A program made the translations under genes and the position numbers. The notes below the pieces were generated by a model. That model made no database searches, had not been told where the DNA came from, and saw only the letters and a list, made by a program, of their open reading frames with translations. 64,000 nt of DNA from Pseudocitrobacter faecalis (GTDB taxonomy: Bacteria; Pseudomonadota; Gammaproteobacteria; Enterobacterales; Enterobacteriaceae): NCBI GenBank assembly GCA_003315335.1, contig QNRL01000006.1, positions 327,834 through 391,833 of the forward strand, written 5' to 3'. This document shows, piece by piece, positions 31,280 to 43,686 of the stretch. Positions within the stretch are counted from its first letter, which is position 1, and the number at the start of each line of letters is the position of its first letter.

Positions 31280-31285
31280 ACCTTA
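31280..31285 (-). promoter_or_regulatory. Probable nirB promoter -10 element
   Basis: TAAGGT on the minus strand. Its position fits transcription starting near 31272, which places the FNR site centre at -41.5, as at the E. coli nir promoter. Confidence 0.6.
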
Positions 31286-31306
31286 ACGATTCAGCTATGG
31301 CGATTA

Positions 31307-31320
31307 TTGATACAAATCAA
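31307..31320. promoter_or_regulatory. FNR site of the nirB promoter
   Basis: TTGAT-ACAA-ATCAA is a perfect match to the FNR consensus. It is about 60 bp upstream of the nirB start codon. Confidence 0.9.
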
Positions 31321-31333
31321 ATACACCTTTGCC

Positions 31334-31349
31334 TACCACTTAATGGGTA
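31334..31349. promoter_or_regulatory. NarL/NarP 7-2-7 site of the nirB promoter
   Basis: TACCACT-TA-ATGGGTA is an inverted pair of NarL heptamers: one perfect TACCCAT read on the minus strand, the other with one mismatch. Its centre is exactly 28 bp from the FNR site centre, as expected for sites at -41.5 and -69.5. Confidence 0.8.
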
Positions 31350-31486
31350 TATCACTGATTTGTCAGTATTTTTATAAGTTGCGGAAAAGACACGCTTTTC
31401 CTGGTTGCTCTTTTTATGTACAAAACAGGGGTAGGTAAACATTTCGTGCTGATGAAAAAAACAGCGACTAATACGGGGAGAAAGGA

Positions 31487-32770
31487 ATGACAACGGTACC
31501 GCTTCGCTTAATCCAGAATGCGCGTTTGCCAGACCGGGAAGGGCGATGGCAAATCACGATAGAAAATGGCCGGTTTGGTGCCATTACTCCTATGGGGGAG
31601 GGGCTGGCGGACGATCCGCAGGTTCTCGACGCGGAGGGCGGTTTAGCGCTACCGCCATTTATTGAGCCGCATATTCATCTCGACACCACGCAAACGGCGG
31701 GTGAGCCAAACTGGAATCACTCCGGCACCTTGTTTGAAGGTATTGAACGTTGGGCCGAGCGCAAAGCCCTGCTGAGTCATGATGATGTGAAAGCCCGGGC
31801 GTGGAAAACCCTGAAGTGGCAGATGGCGAATGGCATTCAGTATGTGCGTACCCACGTGGATGTCTCCGATCCATCGCTCACGGCATTGAAAGCCATGCTG
31901 GAGGTGAAGCAGGAAGTTGCGCCGTGGGTTGACCTGCAAATTGTGGCCTTCCCGCAGGAAGGGATTATGTCTTATCCCAACGGCGAAGCGTTGCTGGAAG
32001 AGGCATTAAAGCTCGGCGCGGATGTGGTTGGCGCGATCCCACACTTTGAATTTACCCGCGAGTATGGCGTGGAATCACTGCATATCGCATTTTGTCTGGC
32101 GCAAAAATATGACCGCCCGCTGGATATCCATTGTGACGAAATCGACGACGAGCAGTCGCGCTTTGTTGAAACCGTGGCGGCGCTGGCGCTGAAAGAGGGC
32201 ATTGGCGTGCGGGTGACGGCGAGCCATACCACGGCGATGCATTCCTATAACGGTGCCTATACCTCCCGACTGTTCCGCTTGCTGAAGATGTCAGGTATTA
32301 ACTTTGTCGCCAACCCGCTGGTGAATATTCATCTGCAAGGCCGCTTTGATGACTATCCCAAACGTCGCGGCATTACCCGCGTAAAAGAGATGCTGGCAGC
32401 TGAGATTAATGTCTGCTTCGGCCATGATGATGTTTTTGATCCGTGGTATCCGCTCGGCACCGGGAATATGTTGCAGGTGCTGCATATGGGGCTGCATGTG
32501 TGTCAGTTGATGGGGTATCAGCAAATCCATGATGGGCTGAAGCTGATTACGCACCATAGCGCGCGGACGTTTGGCGTGACGGATTACGGCATCGCCGCGG
32601 GGAATAGGGCTAACCTGATTATTTTGCCAGCGGAGAATGGCTTTGAGGCGGTGCGTCGTCAGGTGCCGGTTCGCTGGTCGATTCGGGAAGGAAAGGTGAT
32701 TGCCGAAACGCAGCCAGCACAGACCTGGGTTCGGGGAGAGAGCGTGAGTTTCACGCGAAATGCCGGATGA
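31487..32770 (+). CDS. codA: Cytosine deaminase
   Basis: A 427-residue amidohydrolase that converts cytosine to uracil and ammonia; length and sequence match E. coli CodA closely. Metal ligands are H62 and H64 (PHIHLD), a His in [10 protein letters not shown] near 215 with its catalytic Glu, and the Asp in [11 protein letters not shown] near 314. In K-12 codA follows the permease gene codB near lac; here it stands alone between divergent nirB and convergent tsgA, with no codB in the window. The ATG at 31487 has GGGAGAAAGGA upstream. Confidence 0.93.
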   Translation: MTTVPLRLIQNARLPDREGRWQITIENGRFGAITPMGEGLADDPQVLDAEGGLALPPFIEPHIHLDTTQTAGEPNWNHSGTLFEGIERWAERKALLSHDDVKARAWKTLKWQMANGIQYVRTHVDVSDPSLTALKAMLEVKQEVAPWVDLQIVAFPQEGIMSYPNGEALLEEALKLGADVVGAIPHFEFTREYGVESLHIAFCLAQKYDRPLDIHCDEIDDEQSRFVETVAALALKEGIGVRVTASHTTAMHSYNGAYTSRLFRLLKMSGINFVANPLVNIHLQGRFDDYPKRRGITRVKEMLAAEINVCFGHDDVFDPWYPLGTGNMLQVLHMGLHVCQLMGYQQIHDGLKLITHHSARTFGVTDYGIAAGNRANLIILPAENGFEAVRRQVPVRWSIREGKVIAETQPAQTWVRGESVSFTRNAG

Positions 32771-32777
32771 TAAGAAA

Positions 32778-32857
32778 TGCCGGATGGCGCTGGCGCTTAT
32801 CCGGCCTACAACGCGACACACCTTGTAGGCCCGGTGAGCGCCAGCGCCACCGGGCAC
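32778..32857. repeat. Pair of REP elements (BIME) between codA and tsgA
   Basis: Two REP units in inverted orientation: TGCCGGATGGCGC...TTATCCGGCCTAC and TTGTAGGCCCGGTGAGC...CCACCGGGCA. They separate two convergent genes. Confidence 0.85.
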
Positions 32858-32867
32858 AACAATCACC

Positions 32868-34046
32868 TTAGTGAGACGCCGCGCCGTGCTGGCGGTGGCG
32901 GCTAACGAAGCCGAGGATCGCACACATCACAAAGACTACGGCATAAAGCGCGTTAGCGGTAATCAGTGCAGCCTGCGGGCCGCTGTGGGCCACAATCGGG
33001 CCGGTCACCACGAAGGTCAGCATGGTGCCGATAGTGCCGCAGGTCAGCACGAAGTTAACCAGCTTCGGCGAGGCCACTTTGGTTTGCAGCGAACCCAGGG
33101 TAATGATTGAGGTGTAAATCGCGCTGGAGAAGAAGCCCAGCGTCAGAATAAACCATGCCAGATGCTGCGGCTCGCCGTGAATGAAGAAGTACATCAGCAC
33201 GGTCGCCAGGCCCGCCAGCACGGTCAGAATACGTTGCAGGTCAAAGAAGCGCAGAATGAAGCTGAATGCCCACATCCCGAACATATAAGACATCCAGAAA
33301 TCACTGACCAGTTTACCCGCGTCGTTCAGGCTCATGCCCAGGCCTTTGGCATATTCCGGCACCCAGGAGATGAAGCCGAGCTGGCCGAGGATATAACACA
33401 GTGCGGCAATCGACAGGAACAATACGCCGATACCCCATTTTTCTTTCACCACTGGCTGTGCATCCGGCGCGGCTTTCTTGCCGAGAACCGGGAAGTCGCA
33501 GCCGAAGGTCAGAATGAAGATTGCCACGTAGACCAGACCAATACAGGCATATACCCAGTACCACTCGATACTGCGCGCCAGCAGAACCGCGGCGACCATC
33601 GGGAAGATCATTCCGGCCATGCTAAAGAAGGAGTCGGTGAACAGCAGACGCGCGCCACGCTGGCGGCCTTCATACATGTGGGTTATCAGGAACGTACCGA
33701 TCGACATGGTGATACCGCTTACCAGACCGAGCACGAACATCGCGGCAGAAAACAGTGCCAGGCTGTGCGTGGTCATCAGACCGGCAACCGCCAGCACCAT
33801 CAGCACAAAGCCGAAGCGAAGCTGCGTTTTCAGCGGCACAATTTCCATCAGCCACGCGTTCAGGAAGATTGAAATCAGGATCCCGGCGTTCAGGAAGGTG
33901 AAGGTGTTACTCATGCTGGAAACGGGCAGATTAAAGTAATCGGCGATATTTCCCATCACCATCCCGGTGACAATCACCAACGCACCGGTAAGGGCGTAGG
34001 AGAAGAAGCTGATCCATGTGAGCTTGATACGGTTGCTGTTAGTCAT
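32868..34046 (-). CDS. tsgA: MFS transporter TsgA
   Basis: A 392-residue inner-membrane protein of the major facilitator superfamily with about 12 TM helices; K-12 TsgA (YhfC) has 393. The substrate is not established; the Salmonella gene was linked to tellurite/selenite effects. It is divergent from ppiA with 279 bp between, and convergent with codA. In K-12 tsgA is the direct neighbour of nirB. Confidence 0.94.
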   Translation of the reverse strand: MTNSNRIKLTWISFFSYALTGALVIVTGMVMGNIADYFNLPVSSMSNTFTFLNAGILISIFLNAWLMEIVPLKTQLRFGFVLMVLAVAGLMTTHSLALFSAAMFVLGLVSGITMSIGTFLITHMYEGRQRGARLLFTDSFFSMAGMIFPMVAAVLLARSIEWYWVYACIGLVYVAIFILTFGCDFPVLGKKAAPDAQPVVKEKWGIGVLFLSIAALCYILGQLGFISWVPEYAKGLGMSLNDAGKLVSDFWMSYMFGMWAFSFILRFFDLQRILTVLAGLATVLMYFFIHGEPQHLAWFILTLGFFSSAIYTSIITLGSLQTKVASPKLVNFVLTCGTIGTMLTFVVTGPIVAHSGPQAALITANALYAVVFVMCAILGFVSRHRQHGAASH

Positions 34047-34168
34047 GACTGGCCTGTGTGAATAGAAACGTAAAACGCGTTGACACCCCGCCGGGTGCGC
34101 AGATTTTATTCATTTAAGTGATGCATTCCTAGTTTTATTGCACTGATGTTATTTATTGCATTAACTAA

Positions 34169-34184
34169 CGTGACTTGTATCACA
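34169..34184. promoter_or_regulatory. Candidate CRP site between tsgA and ppiA
   Basis: CGTGA-CTTGTA-TCACA matches the CRP half-sites at 9 of 10 positions, in the divergent tsgA/ppiA control region about 140 bp from the ppiA start. E. coli ppiA is known to respond to cAMP-CRP. Confidence 0.6.
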
Positions 34185-34316
34185 TTAAAAATACGTCGAT
34201 CTCCGCGCCGCGCTGGTTACATCTGTTTCAACTAAGTAAACTTAAGTAAAAGTCTGGCCTGGGGTGCAAACCCTCTTTAGAATCAAGCCACTTGCCTTTG
34301 TTACTGCACCCGTTAA

Positions 34317-34898
<582 letters not shown>

Positions 34899-35002
34899 CT
34901 TCTTCTTCGCGCGGGCATATCGTCCGCGCGTTCTTGCCTTCCTGCATAACATTCATTTGCTGCTTATACTTGTGGCAAACGGGAACGATTCAGGGAGGCT
35001 GC

Positions 35003-35170
35003 ATGAAAAAACTCACCGACAAGCAAAAAGCTCAGCTCTGGGAAAAAACACGCAACGAGAATTTTCAGGCCAGTCGCCGCCTGGAAGGTGTTGATATCCC
35101 GTTAGTCACCCTTAGCGCTGAAGACGCGCTGACACGTATTGAAGAACTGAGGGGGCACTATGAGCGATAA
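35003..35170 (+). CDS. yhfG: YhfG, Fic antitoxin-like small protein
   Basis: A 55-residue protein of the same length as K-12 YhfG. In the class I Fic scheme the antitoxin carries an inhibitory helix with an [S/T]xxxE[G/N] motif; here S24-RRL-E28-G29 fits, so YhfG should restrain the AMPylation activity of Fic. The frame is open farther upstream, but the ATG at 35003 follows AGGGAGG closely. It overlaps fic by 11 bp, as expected for a coupled antitoxin-toxin pair. Confidence 0.93.
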   Translation: MKKLTDKQKAQLWEKTRNENFQASRRLEGVDIPLVTLSAEDALTRIEELRGHYER

Positions 35171-35768
35171 ATTCGGTAACGACCGCGATCCCTATCTGTT
35201 CCCCGGTTTAAACGTGATGCGTAATAAACTGGGCATTCACGAAGCCACTCGTCTTGAACAGGCCGCGTGGGAACTCACCTCTCTGCGTGCCGCCACCCTC
35301 GAACTGGGCCCGCAGGTGCGCGGGCTTCCCTGGCTGTGCGCCATTCATTATCAGCTCTATCAGGATATATTTGACTGGGCGGGGAAGTATCGGGAAATCA
35401 ATATCTATCACGGCGACACGCCGTTCTGCCATTTCACGCGCATCGAGAAAGAGGGCAATGCGCTGATGCAGGAACTGGAAGATGAGGATTGGTTAGCGGG
35501 GCTGGAAAAGGAGGCGTTTATTGAACGCCTGACCTGGTATTACTGCGAAATCAACGTGCTGCATCCGTTTCGCATTGGCAGTGGTCTGGCACAGCGTATT
35601 TTCTTCGAACAATTGGCGATTCACGCGGGCTACGCGCTGGACTGGCGGGATATTGAACCGCTGCGCTGGAATGATGCGAATCAGCAGGGGGCGATGGGCG
35701 ATTTGAAGCCGCTGCTGGCGTTGTTTACGAAAGTGGTGAGAGAGGGGAGTGTTTCCCCCTCACTCTAA
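35160..35768 (+). CDS. fic: Fic-domain protein (AMP transferase-like)
   Basis: A 202-residue Fic-family protein. The active-site motif reads [12 protein letters not shown] beginning at H135; the canonical form is HPFx(D/E)GNGRxxR, so the acidic residue, the Asn and one Arg are replaced. K-12 Fic has nearly the same variant (HPFRVGSGLAQR), so it is a family trait, not decay. The catalytic His is kept. The last residues (VSPSL) and the stop codon lie inside a dispersed repeat (35755-35809), unlike the K-12 C-terminus. It is preceded by overlapping yhfG and followed by pabA. Confidence 0.93.
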   Translation: MSDKFGNDRDPYLFPGLNVMRNKLGIHEATRLEQAAWELTSLRAATLELGPQVRGLPWLCAIHYQLYQDIFDWAGKYREINIYHGDTPFCHFTRIEKEGNALMQELEDEDWLAGLEKEAFIERLTWYYCEINVLHPFRIGSGLAQRIFFEQLAIHAGYALDWRDIEPLRWNDANQQGAMGDLKPLLALFTKVVREGSVSPSL

Positions 35769-35809
35769 CCCTCTCCCACAGGGAGAGGGAACCGATCGAG
35801 CCCCTCACC
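35755..35809. repeat. GC-rich dispersed palindromic repeat, copy B
   Basis: CCCCCTCACTCTAACCCTCT, then CCCACAGGGAGAGGGAACCG, then ATCGAGCCCCTCACC. It shares GAGGGAACCGATCG with copy A and the CTCTCCC/GGGAGAG hairpin with copies A and C. Its first 14 bases encode the C-terminus of Fic and its TAA stop. Confidence 0.7.
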
Positions 35810-35872
35810 TTTTCATCGTCCAGACGCCTTACAAACGGTAGAATGCTCCGGTTTGCTGTAACCGGAGCCGCC

Positions 35873-36436
35873 ATGATCCTGCTAATTGATAACTACGATT
35901 CCTTTACCTGGAACCTTTACCAGTATTTTTGCGAGCTGGGTGCTGAAGTGTTGGTGAAGCGCAACGATGACATCACCCTCGCGCAAATCGATGTACTCAA
36001 CCCGGCGAAAATCGTGATCTCTCCCGGCCCCTGCACGCCGGATGAGGCGGGAATTTCACTGGCGGTCATTCGCCATTACGCCGGGAAAACGCCGCTGCTG
36101 GGCGTGTGCCTGGGGCATCAGGCGATTGCGCAGGCGTTTGGCGCGCGCATTGTGCGGGCGCAAAAGGTCATGCACGGCAAAACCTCGCCCATCACGCATA
36201 ACGGGCAGGGCGTTTTTCAGGGGCTGAATAACCCTTTGACCGTCACCCGCTACCATTCCCTGCTGATCGAGCCGGCTACGCTACCGGAAAACTTCGAGGT
36301 GACCGCGCGCAGTGAAAGCGGCGAGATCATGGGCATTCGCCATCGCCTGTGGGATCTTGAGGGCGTGCAGTTCCACCCGGAAAGTATTCTCAGCGAGCAA
36401 GGGCATGCGCTGCTGGCAAACTTCCTTAATCGCTAA
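35873..36436 (+). CDS. pabA: Aminodeoxychorismate synthase glutaminase subunit
   Basis: A 187-residue class I glutamine amidotransferase that supplies ammonia to PabB for p-aminobenzoate and folate synthesis. The nucleophile is the Cys of [10 protein letters not shown] near 79, with the His-x-Glu of FHPES near 168. The ATG at 35873 (CCGGAG five bases upstream) gives [10 protein letters not shown] and the K-12 length; an upstream start ten codons away is rejected. In K-12 it is cotranscribed with fic, though a palindromic repeat lies between them here. Confidence 0.97.
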   Translation: MILLIDNYDSFTWNLYQYFCELGAEVLVKRNDDITLAQIDVLNPAKIVISPGPCTPDEAGISLAVIRHYAGKTPLLGVCLGHQAIAQAFGARIVRAQKVMHGKTSPITHNGQGVFQGLNNPLTVTRYHSLLIEPATLPENFEVTARSESGEIMGIRHRLWDLEGVQFHPESILSEQGHALLANFLNR

Positions 36437-36453
36437 TTTAGTCATTGCTATCA

Positions 36454-39819
<3,366 letters not shown>

Positions 39820-39858
39820 AAACGGCGTATTGCGCGAACAATACGCCGTCAGACGAGA

Positions 39859-40491
39859 TTAACGCGTGCCGTAAACGACGATCGTTTTACCGTGTGCAGA
39901 GATCAGGTTCTGATCTTCCAGCATCTTCAGGATGCGGCCCACTGTTTCGCGGGAGCAGCCGACGATCTGACCGATTTCCTGACGGGTAATTTTGATCTGC
40001 ATACCGTCCGGGTGGGTCATGGCATCCGGCTGTTTCGCCAGATTCAGCAGCGTCTGCGCGATACGACCGGTTACGTCGAGGAACGCCAGGTTACCGACTT
40101 TCTCAGAGGTCACCTGCAGACGGCGCGCCATCTGAGAGGAGAGACGCATCAGGATATCCGGGTTAACCTGGATAAGCTGACGGAATTTTTTGTAGGAGAT
40201 TTCAGCCACTTCACAGGCGGTTTTCGCCCGAACCCAGGCGCTACGTTCCTGACCTTCTTCAAACAGGCCCAGTTCGCCGATGAAATCGCCCTGGTTGAGG
40301 TAGGAAAGGATCATCTCTTTGCCTTCCTCATCCTTGATGAGTACTGCCACGGAGCCTTTAACGATGTAATACAGCGTTTCCGCTTTTTCACCCTGGTGAA
40401 TCAGCGTGCTCTTCGATGGGTACTTATGAATGTGGCAATGAGACAAGAACCATTCGAGTGTCGGGTCTGTTTGCGGTTTGCCAAGCACCAT
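39859..40491 (-). CDS. crp: cAMP receptor protein CRP
   Basis: A 210-residue global transcription regulator activated by cAMP. The cAMP pocket ([15 protein letters not shown]) and the hinge are intact, and the recognition helix [19 protein letters not shown] is unchanged from E. coli. The only difference from my recollection of the K-12 protein is Ser for Ala near position 118 (RLSSQMAR). CRP-like sites seen upstream of pckA and ppiA should therefore be read by a normal protein. It is divergent from yhfA. Confidence 0.98.
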   Translation of the reverse strand: MVLGKPQTDPTLEWFLSHCHIHKYPSKSTLIHQGEKAETLYYIVKGSVAVLIKDEEGKEMILSYLNQGDFIGELGLFEEGQERSAWVRAKTACEVAEISYKKFRQLIQVNPDILMRLSSQMARRLQVTSEKVGNLAFLDVTGRIAQTLLNLAKQPDAMTHPDGMQIKITRQEIGQIVGCSRETVGRILKMLEDQNLISAHGKTIVVYGTR

Positions 40492-40670
40492 GCGCGGTTA
40501 TCCTCTGTTATAAGCTATCGCCAGCGGCATAAATCAGGCCGCCACTGGTTGAAATAATATCCTTCCCTCTACCTGGGAAGTTGGCCGTCAAAGATTGTCG
40601 CGACCAGTAAGTGATGTCCTCTGCATACATGCAGTACGTTTATGTATCTCTGTAGCATCCCGACTGTTTT

Positions 40671-40676
40671 AGCATA
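40671..40676 (-). promoter_or_regulatory. Probable crp promoter -10 element
   Basis: TATGCT on the minus strand within GCTATGCTAAAAC, which I recognise from the E. coli crp promoter. This implies a 5' leader of about 170 nt before the crp start at 40491. The remaining crp-yhfA spacer (40492-40793) holds no credible gene. Confidence 0.6.
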
Positions 40677-40793
40677 GCTTTCGCCGTGTGTCTCCTGGTG
40701 TCTCGCTTCAGCATGACCCAGGTCTACTTCCGTTGCGAGATTTGTTATGTGCGCGTAATCTGACAATAAATTTGCAACTCTGGAGTGACAATT

Positions 40794-41198
40794 ATGCAAG
40801 CGCGTGTGAAATGGGTGGAAGGGTTAACCTTCCTGGGTGAGTCGGCTTCCGGGCACCAGATTTTGATGGATGGCAACTCAGGTGATAAAGCGCCAAGCCC
40901 CATGGAAGTCGTGCTGATGGCGGCGGGTGGCTGTAGCGCCATCGACGTGGTGTCTATTTTGCAAAAGGGCCGCTATGACGTGACCGATTGTGAAGTTAAA
41001 TTGACGTCTGAACGCCGTGAAGAAGCGCCGCGTCTGTTCACGCATATTAATCTGCACTTCATAGTGACCGGCAAAGAGCTGAAAGATGCGGCGGTGTCCC
41101 GTGCCGTAGATTTGTCGGCTGAGAAATATTGTTCAGTGGCGCTGATGCTGGGCAAAGCGGTGAACATTACCCATTCTTATGAGGTGGTGGAGGGGTAA
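40794..41198 (+). CDS. yhfA: OsmC-family protein YhfA
   Basis: A 134-residue OsmC/Ohr-fold protein. The GGCSAIDVVSIL helix and the later KYCSVALML carry the two cysteines typical of the fold, but whether it acts as a peroxidase is unknown. The ATG at 40794 has TGGAG upstream and gives MQARVKWVEG as in K-12. It is divergent from crp. Confidence 0.94.
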   Translation: MQARVKWVEGLTFLGESASGHQILMDGNSGDKAPSPMEVVLMAAGGCSAIDVVSILQKGRYDVTDCEVKLTSERREEAPRLFTHINLHFIVTGKELKDAAVSRAVDLSAEKYCSVALMLGKAVNITHSYEVVEG

Positions 41199-41215
41199 GT
41201 TGACGGCCCTCACCC

Positions 41216-41288
41216 CGGCCCTCTCCCAGAGGGAGAAAACCGCACAATCGGTCCCCTCTCCCTCTGGGAGAGGGTTAGGGTGAGGGGC
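41216..41288. repeat. GC-rich dispersed palindromic repeat, copy C
   Basis: Outer arms GCCCTCACCC and GGGTGAGGGG enclose two hairpins, CCCTCTCCCAGAGGGAG and CCCTCTCCCTCTGGGAGAGGG. It has the same two-hairpin architecture as copy A (6302-6397). It lies between convergent yhfA and prkB. Confidence 0.7.
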
Positions 41289-41303
41289 CCCAGCCCGCAC
41301 CGT

Positions 41304-42173
41304 TCACCCAATCTTCTTCCCTTCCATCAATCGCTGCACCAGCGGCGTCATGATCAATTCCATCGCTAGCCCCATCTTGCCGCCGGGAACGACCAGCGTA
41401 TTCATATGCGAGATGAATGATCCCTGCAGCATCGCCAGCAGCCACGGGAAGTCGATATTGTCGAGATTGCGGAAGTGGATAACAACAAAGCTCTCATCCA
41501 GCGACGGAATGCCTTTGGCGGCGAACGGGTCAGAGGTGTCGACCGTCGGGACGCGCTGGAAGTTGAGATGTGTGCGTGAGAACTGCGGCGTGATGAAGTT
41601 GATGTAATCTTCCATTGAGCGCACGACGGAATCCATCACCGCCTCGCGGGAGTGACCGCGCTCGCTGGTGTCGCGGATCATCTTCTGGATCCACTCCAGG
41701 TTAACGATTGGCACTACGCCTACCAGTAAATCCACATGTTTCGCCACATCGTGATGCGGTGTCACTACGCCACCGTGTAGCCCTTCATAAAACAGCACGT
41801 CGGTTGGCTCTGGCAGAGGTTGCCACGGGGTGAAGGTTCCCGGCACCTGATTCCACGGCACGGCTTCATCGTAGGTATGCAGATATTTTCGCGACTGTCC
41901 GGTGCCGCTGTGCCCGTACTCGCGGAACGTCTGTTCCAGCAGGCTGAAGTCGTTGGCATCCGGGCCGAAGTAGCTGATATGGCGCCCCATATCGCGCGCC
42001 TTACGGATGGCTAAGTCCATTTCCGGACGCGTGTAGCGGTGAAAACTGTCGCCTTCCACCTCTGCGGCGTGAAGCTTAAGCTGGGCGAAAATTTTGCGGA
42101 ACGCGAGGCTGGTGGTGGTGGTTCCCGCCCCGCTGGAACCCGTGACGGCGATAACCGGATGTTTGGCAGACAT
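41304..42173 (-). CDS. prkB: Phosphoribulokinase-like protein PrkB
   Basis: A 289-residue P-loop kinase of the phosphoribulokinase/uridine kinase family. The nucleotide loop reads GSSGAGTTT, without the usual Lys, as in K-12 PrkB and in phosphoribulokinases. The true substrate in enterobacteria, which have no Calvin cycle, is not known. The ATG at 42171-42173 (MSAKHPVIAV) gives the K-12 length; the frame extends three codons further. It is the last gene of a yheT-yheU-prkB unit. Confidence 0.93.
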   Translation of the reverse strand: MSAKHPVIAVTGSSGAGTTTTSLAFRKIFAQLKLHAAEVEGDSFHRYTRPEMDLAIRKARDMGRHISYFGPDANDFSLLEQTFREYGHSGTGQSRKYLHTYDEAVPWNQVPGTFTPWQPLPEPTDVLFYEGLHGGVVTPHHDVAKHVDLLVGVVPIVNLEWIQKMIRDTSERGHSREAVMDSVVRSMEDYINFITPQFSRTHLNFQRVPTVDTSDPFAAKGIPSLDESFVVIHFRNLDNIDFPWLLAMLQGSFISHMNTLVVPGGKMGLAMELIMTPLVQRLMEGKKIG

Positions 42174-42199
42174 AGCGAACAACTCCCGAGTCGGTAAGA

Positions 42200-42418
42200 T
42201 TAACCGCGAAACTGGCTGCGGGGCATGATGTTGACGGTTTCATGAAGTTCCGACCACACCAGAACCGCTTCGCCGCGTTGTAGTTGCTGTTTTACGTCGG
42301 CGACCTTTTGCGCAAGTGAACGTTCATATTCACCATAATCGGTGCCTTCACGCAACACAAAGCTTTCAATCAGGTTATCGAGCGTTTCAGGGTCGATATC
42401 TTGCCAGGGAATGATCAT
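42200..42418 (-). CDS. yheU: Conserved protein YheU
   Basis: A 72-residue cytosolic protein of the UPF0270 family, function unknown. Length and sequence (IPWQDI...VLREGTDYG...NIMPRSQF) match K-12 YheU. The start overlaps the end of yheT by 4 bp, so translation is probably coupled, and prkB follows 26 bp later. Confidence 0.94.
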   Translation of the reverse strand: MIIPWQDIDPETLDNLIESFVLREGTDYGEYERSLAQKVADVKQQLQRGEAVLVWSELHETVNIMPRSQFRG

Positions 42419-43437
42419 CTTTCACCTCCAAGCCACGGCATCAGCCAGTCGGGAATACGTCTCTCCAGCCACATTTGCGGTCGCCGGAAGGTACCGCCGA
42501 TAAAGCCAACGTGGCCGCCATGTTCCGTTAACTGGTATTCGACGCAGGCAGGAAGTGTGTCAGCGTCAGGGATAACGTGGTGATCCATAAACGGATCATC
42601 CTTCGCGTGAATAATCAGCGTCGGAATCGCTATCTGATTGAGCAACGGCATGGCGCTACATTGACGATAATAGTCGATAGCGTCGGCGAAACCGTGAATT
42701 TTGGCGGTGATCAGGTCATCAAATTCACGAATTCTGCGCACGCGCTTAAGCTGGCGTAAATCGACCGGCAGCGTGCCGGGATACGCCGCCAGTTTGCGCG
42801 ACGCGTTGCCTTTTAGCAGGTTGAGCAAATAGCGCTGATACACCCGCGAAAAGCCTTTTTCCATATGGTAACTACAGGCTTCCAGCACGAACGGCGCGGA
42901 GACGATCACCGCTGCATCCAGCGGTACCGCGTGGCCTTCTTTCGCCAGCAGACAGGCGAGCATATTGCCGCCGAGTGAATACCCGACCGCCGCCGTGGGC
43001 CCCTCACCCAGTTCCTGCTTCAGCCAGTTTAAAAACCAGGTGCCATCTTCTGTTTCACCGGAGTGATAAATACGGTTAAGGCGATTCGGTTCGCCACTGC
43101 AGCCGCGAAAATGCATCACCACGCCGAGCCAGCCGCGTTCTTTCGCCGCCTGAATCAGGCCGTGCGCATAGGGGCTGTGCAGGCTGCCTTCCAGACCGTG
43201 GAACACCACCAGACGCGGCTTGTGCTTCGCCTGCATCGGGTCTTCGCTCCAGGCAATATCCAGAAAGTCGCCGTCAGGTAAATCGAGGCGCTGCCAGTGC
43301 GGCGTAAAGTGTAGCCGACGGCGGATAAGCCTCGGCAGCATAGTTTGCAGATGTGGGTTGCTGATGCCAGGCATCGGACGAAAGGATGAGGAGTCGTCCT
43401 GCGGGACATCAAACTCTGCGGGAGTAATTTGGGCCAT
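42415..43437 (-). CDS. yheT: Alpha/beta hydrolase YheT
   Basis: A 340-residue hydrolase of the YheT/ABHD1-3 group. The nucleophile elbow GYSLGGN is near residue 140, with a catalytic Asp in AKDDPFMDH and a His in [11 protein letters not shown]. The substrate is unknown. In K-12 it follows yheS directly; here the mdc cluster lies between them, and yheT is divergent from mdcA, so it must now have its own promoter in 43438-43686. Confidence 0.94.
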   Translation of the reverse strand: MAQITPAEFDVPQDDSSSFRPMPGISNPHLQTMLPRLIRRRLHFTPHWQRLDLPDGDFLDIAWSEDPMQAKHKPRLVVFHGLEGSLHSPYAHGLIQAAKERGWLGVVMHFRGCSGEPNRLNRIYHSGETEDGTWFLNWLKQELGEGPTAAVGYSLGGNMLACLLAKEGHAVPLDAAVIVSAPFVLEACSYHMEKGFSRVYQRYLLNLLKGNASRKLAAYPGTLPVDLRQLKRVRRIREFDDLITAKIHGFADAIDYYRQCSAMPLLNQIAIPTLIIHAKDDPFMDHHVIPDADTLPACVEYQLTEHGGHVGFIGGTFRRPQMWLERRIPDWLMPWLGGER

Positions 43438-43660
43438 AACGTTGCGATGTTCTCTTTTAATCTGCTGACTACTATACCGTCACTTTTTGATTGTGTTTAA
43501 AAAAATGGGCGGTGGTAGCCTCTTTTACTCCTTTTAGGGTTGACCTGCGTCACAAATTTTTCATGTGATTATTACTCTCAAGCTAATGATTCCTTCCTAA
43601 GCTTAATTGATGACTTTCTCACCAGGGTTCAGACTCTTCTCAGTGTTAAGCAAATCAAAA

Positions 43661-43675
43661 TGATTCGCTGAATCA
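43661..43675. promoter_or_regulatory. Inverted repeat next to the mdcA ribosome-binding site
   Basis: TGATTC-GCT-GAATCA is a perfect 6-bp inverted repeat; its last base begins the AGGAGG ribosome-binding sequence of mdcA. It could be a protein operator or an RNA hairpin near the start site. The rest of 43438-43660 is A+T-rich and should hold the yheT and mdcA promoters. Confidence 0.4.
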
Positions 43676-43686
43676 GGAGGTTAATA

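Noticed and set aside
35573..35608. Fic treated as a pseudogene because its motif is degenerate
   Set aside because: K-12 Fic has almost the same motif and the frame is full length with a matching antitoxin, so the variant is a family feature.
40569..40799. 76-codon open frame between crp and yhfA
   Set aside because: It covers the known crp promoter and leader; not a plausible protein gene.
42117..42150. PrkB called inactive because its P-loop lacks the usual lysine
   Set aside because: The GSSGAGT loop without that Lys is shared by K-12 PrkB and phosphoribulokinases in general.
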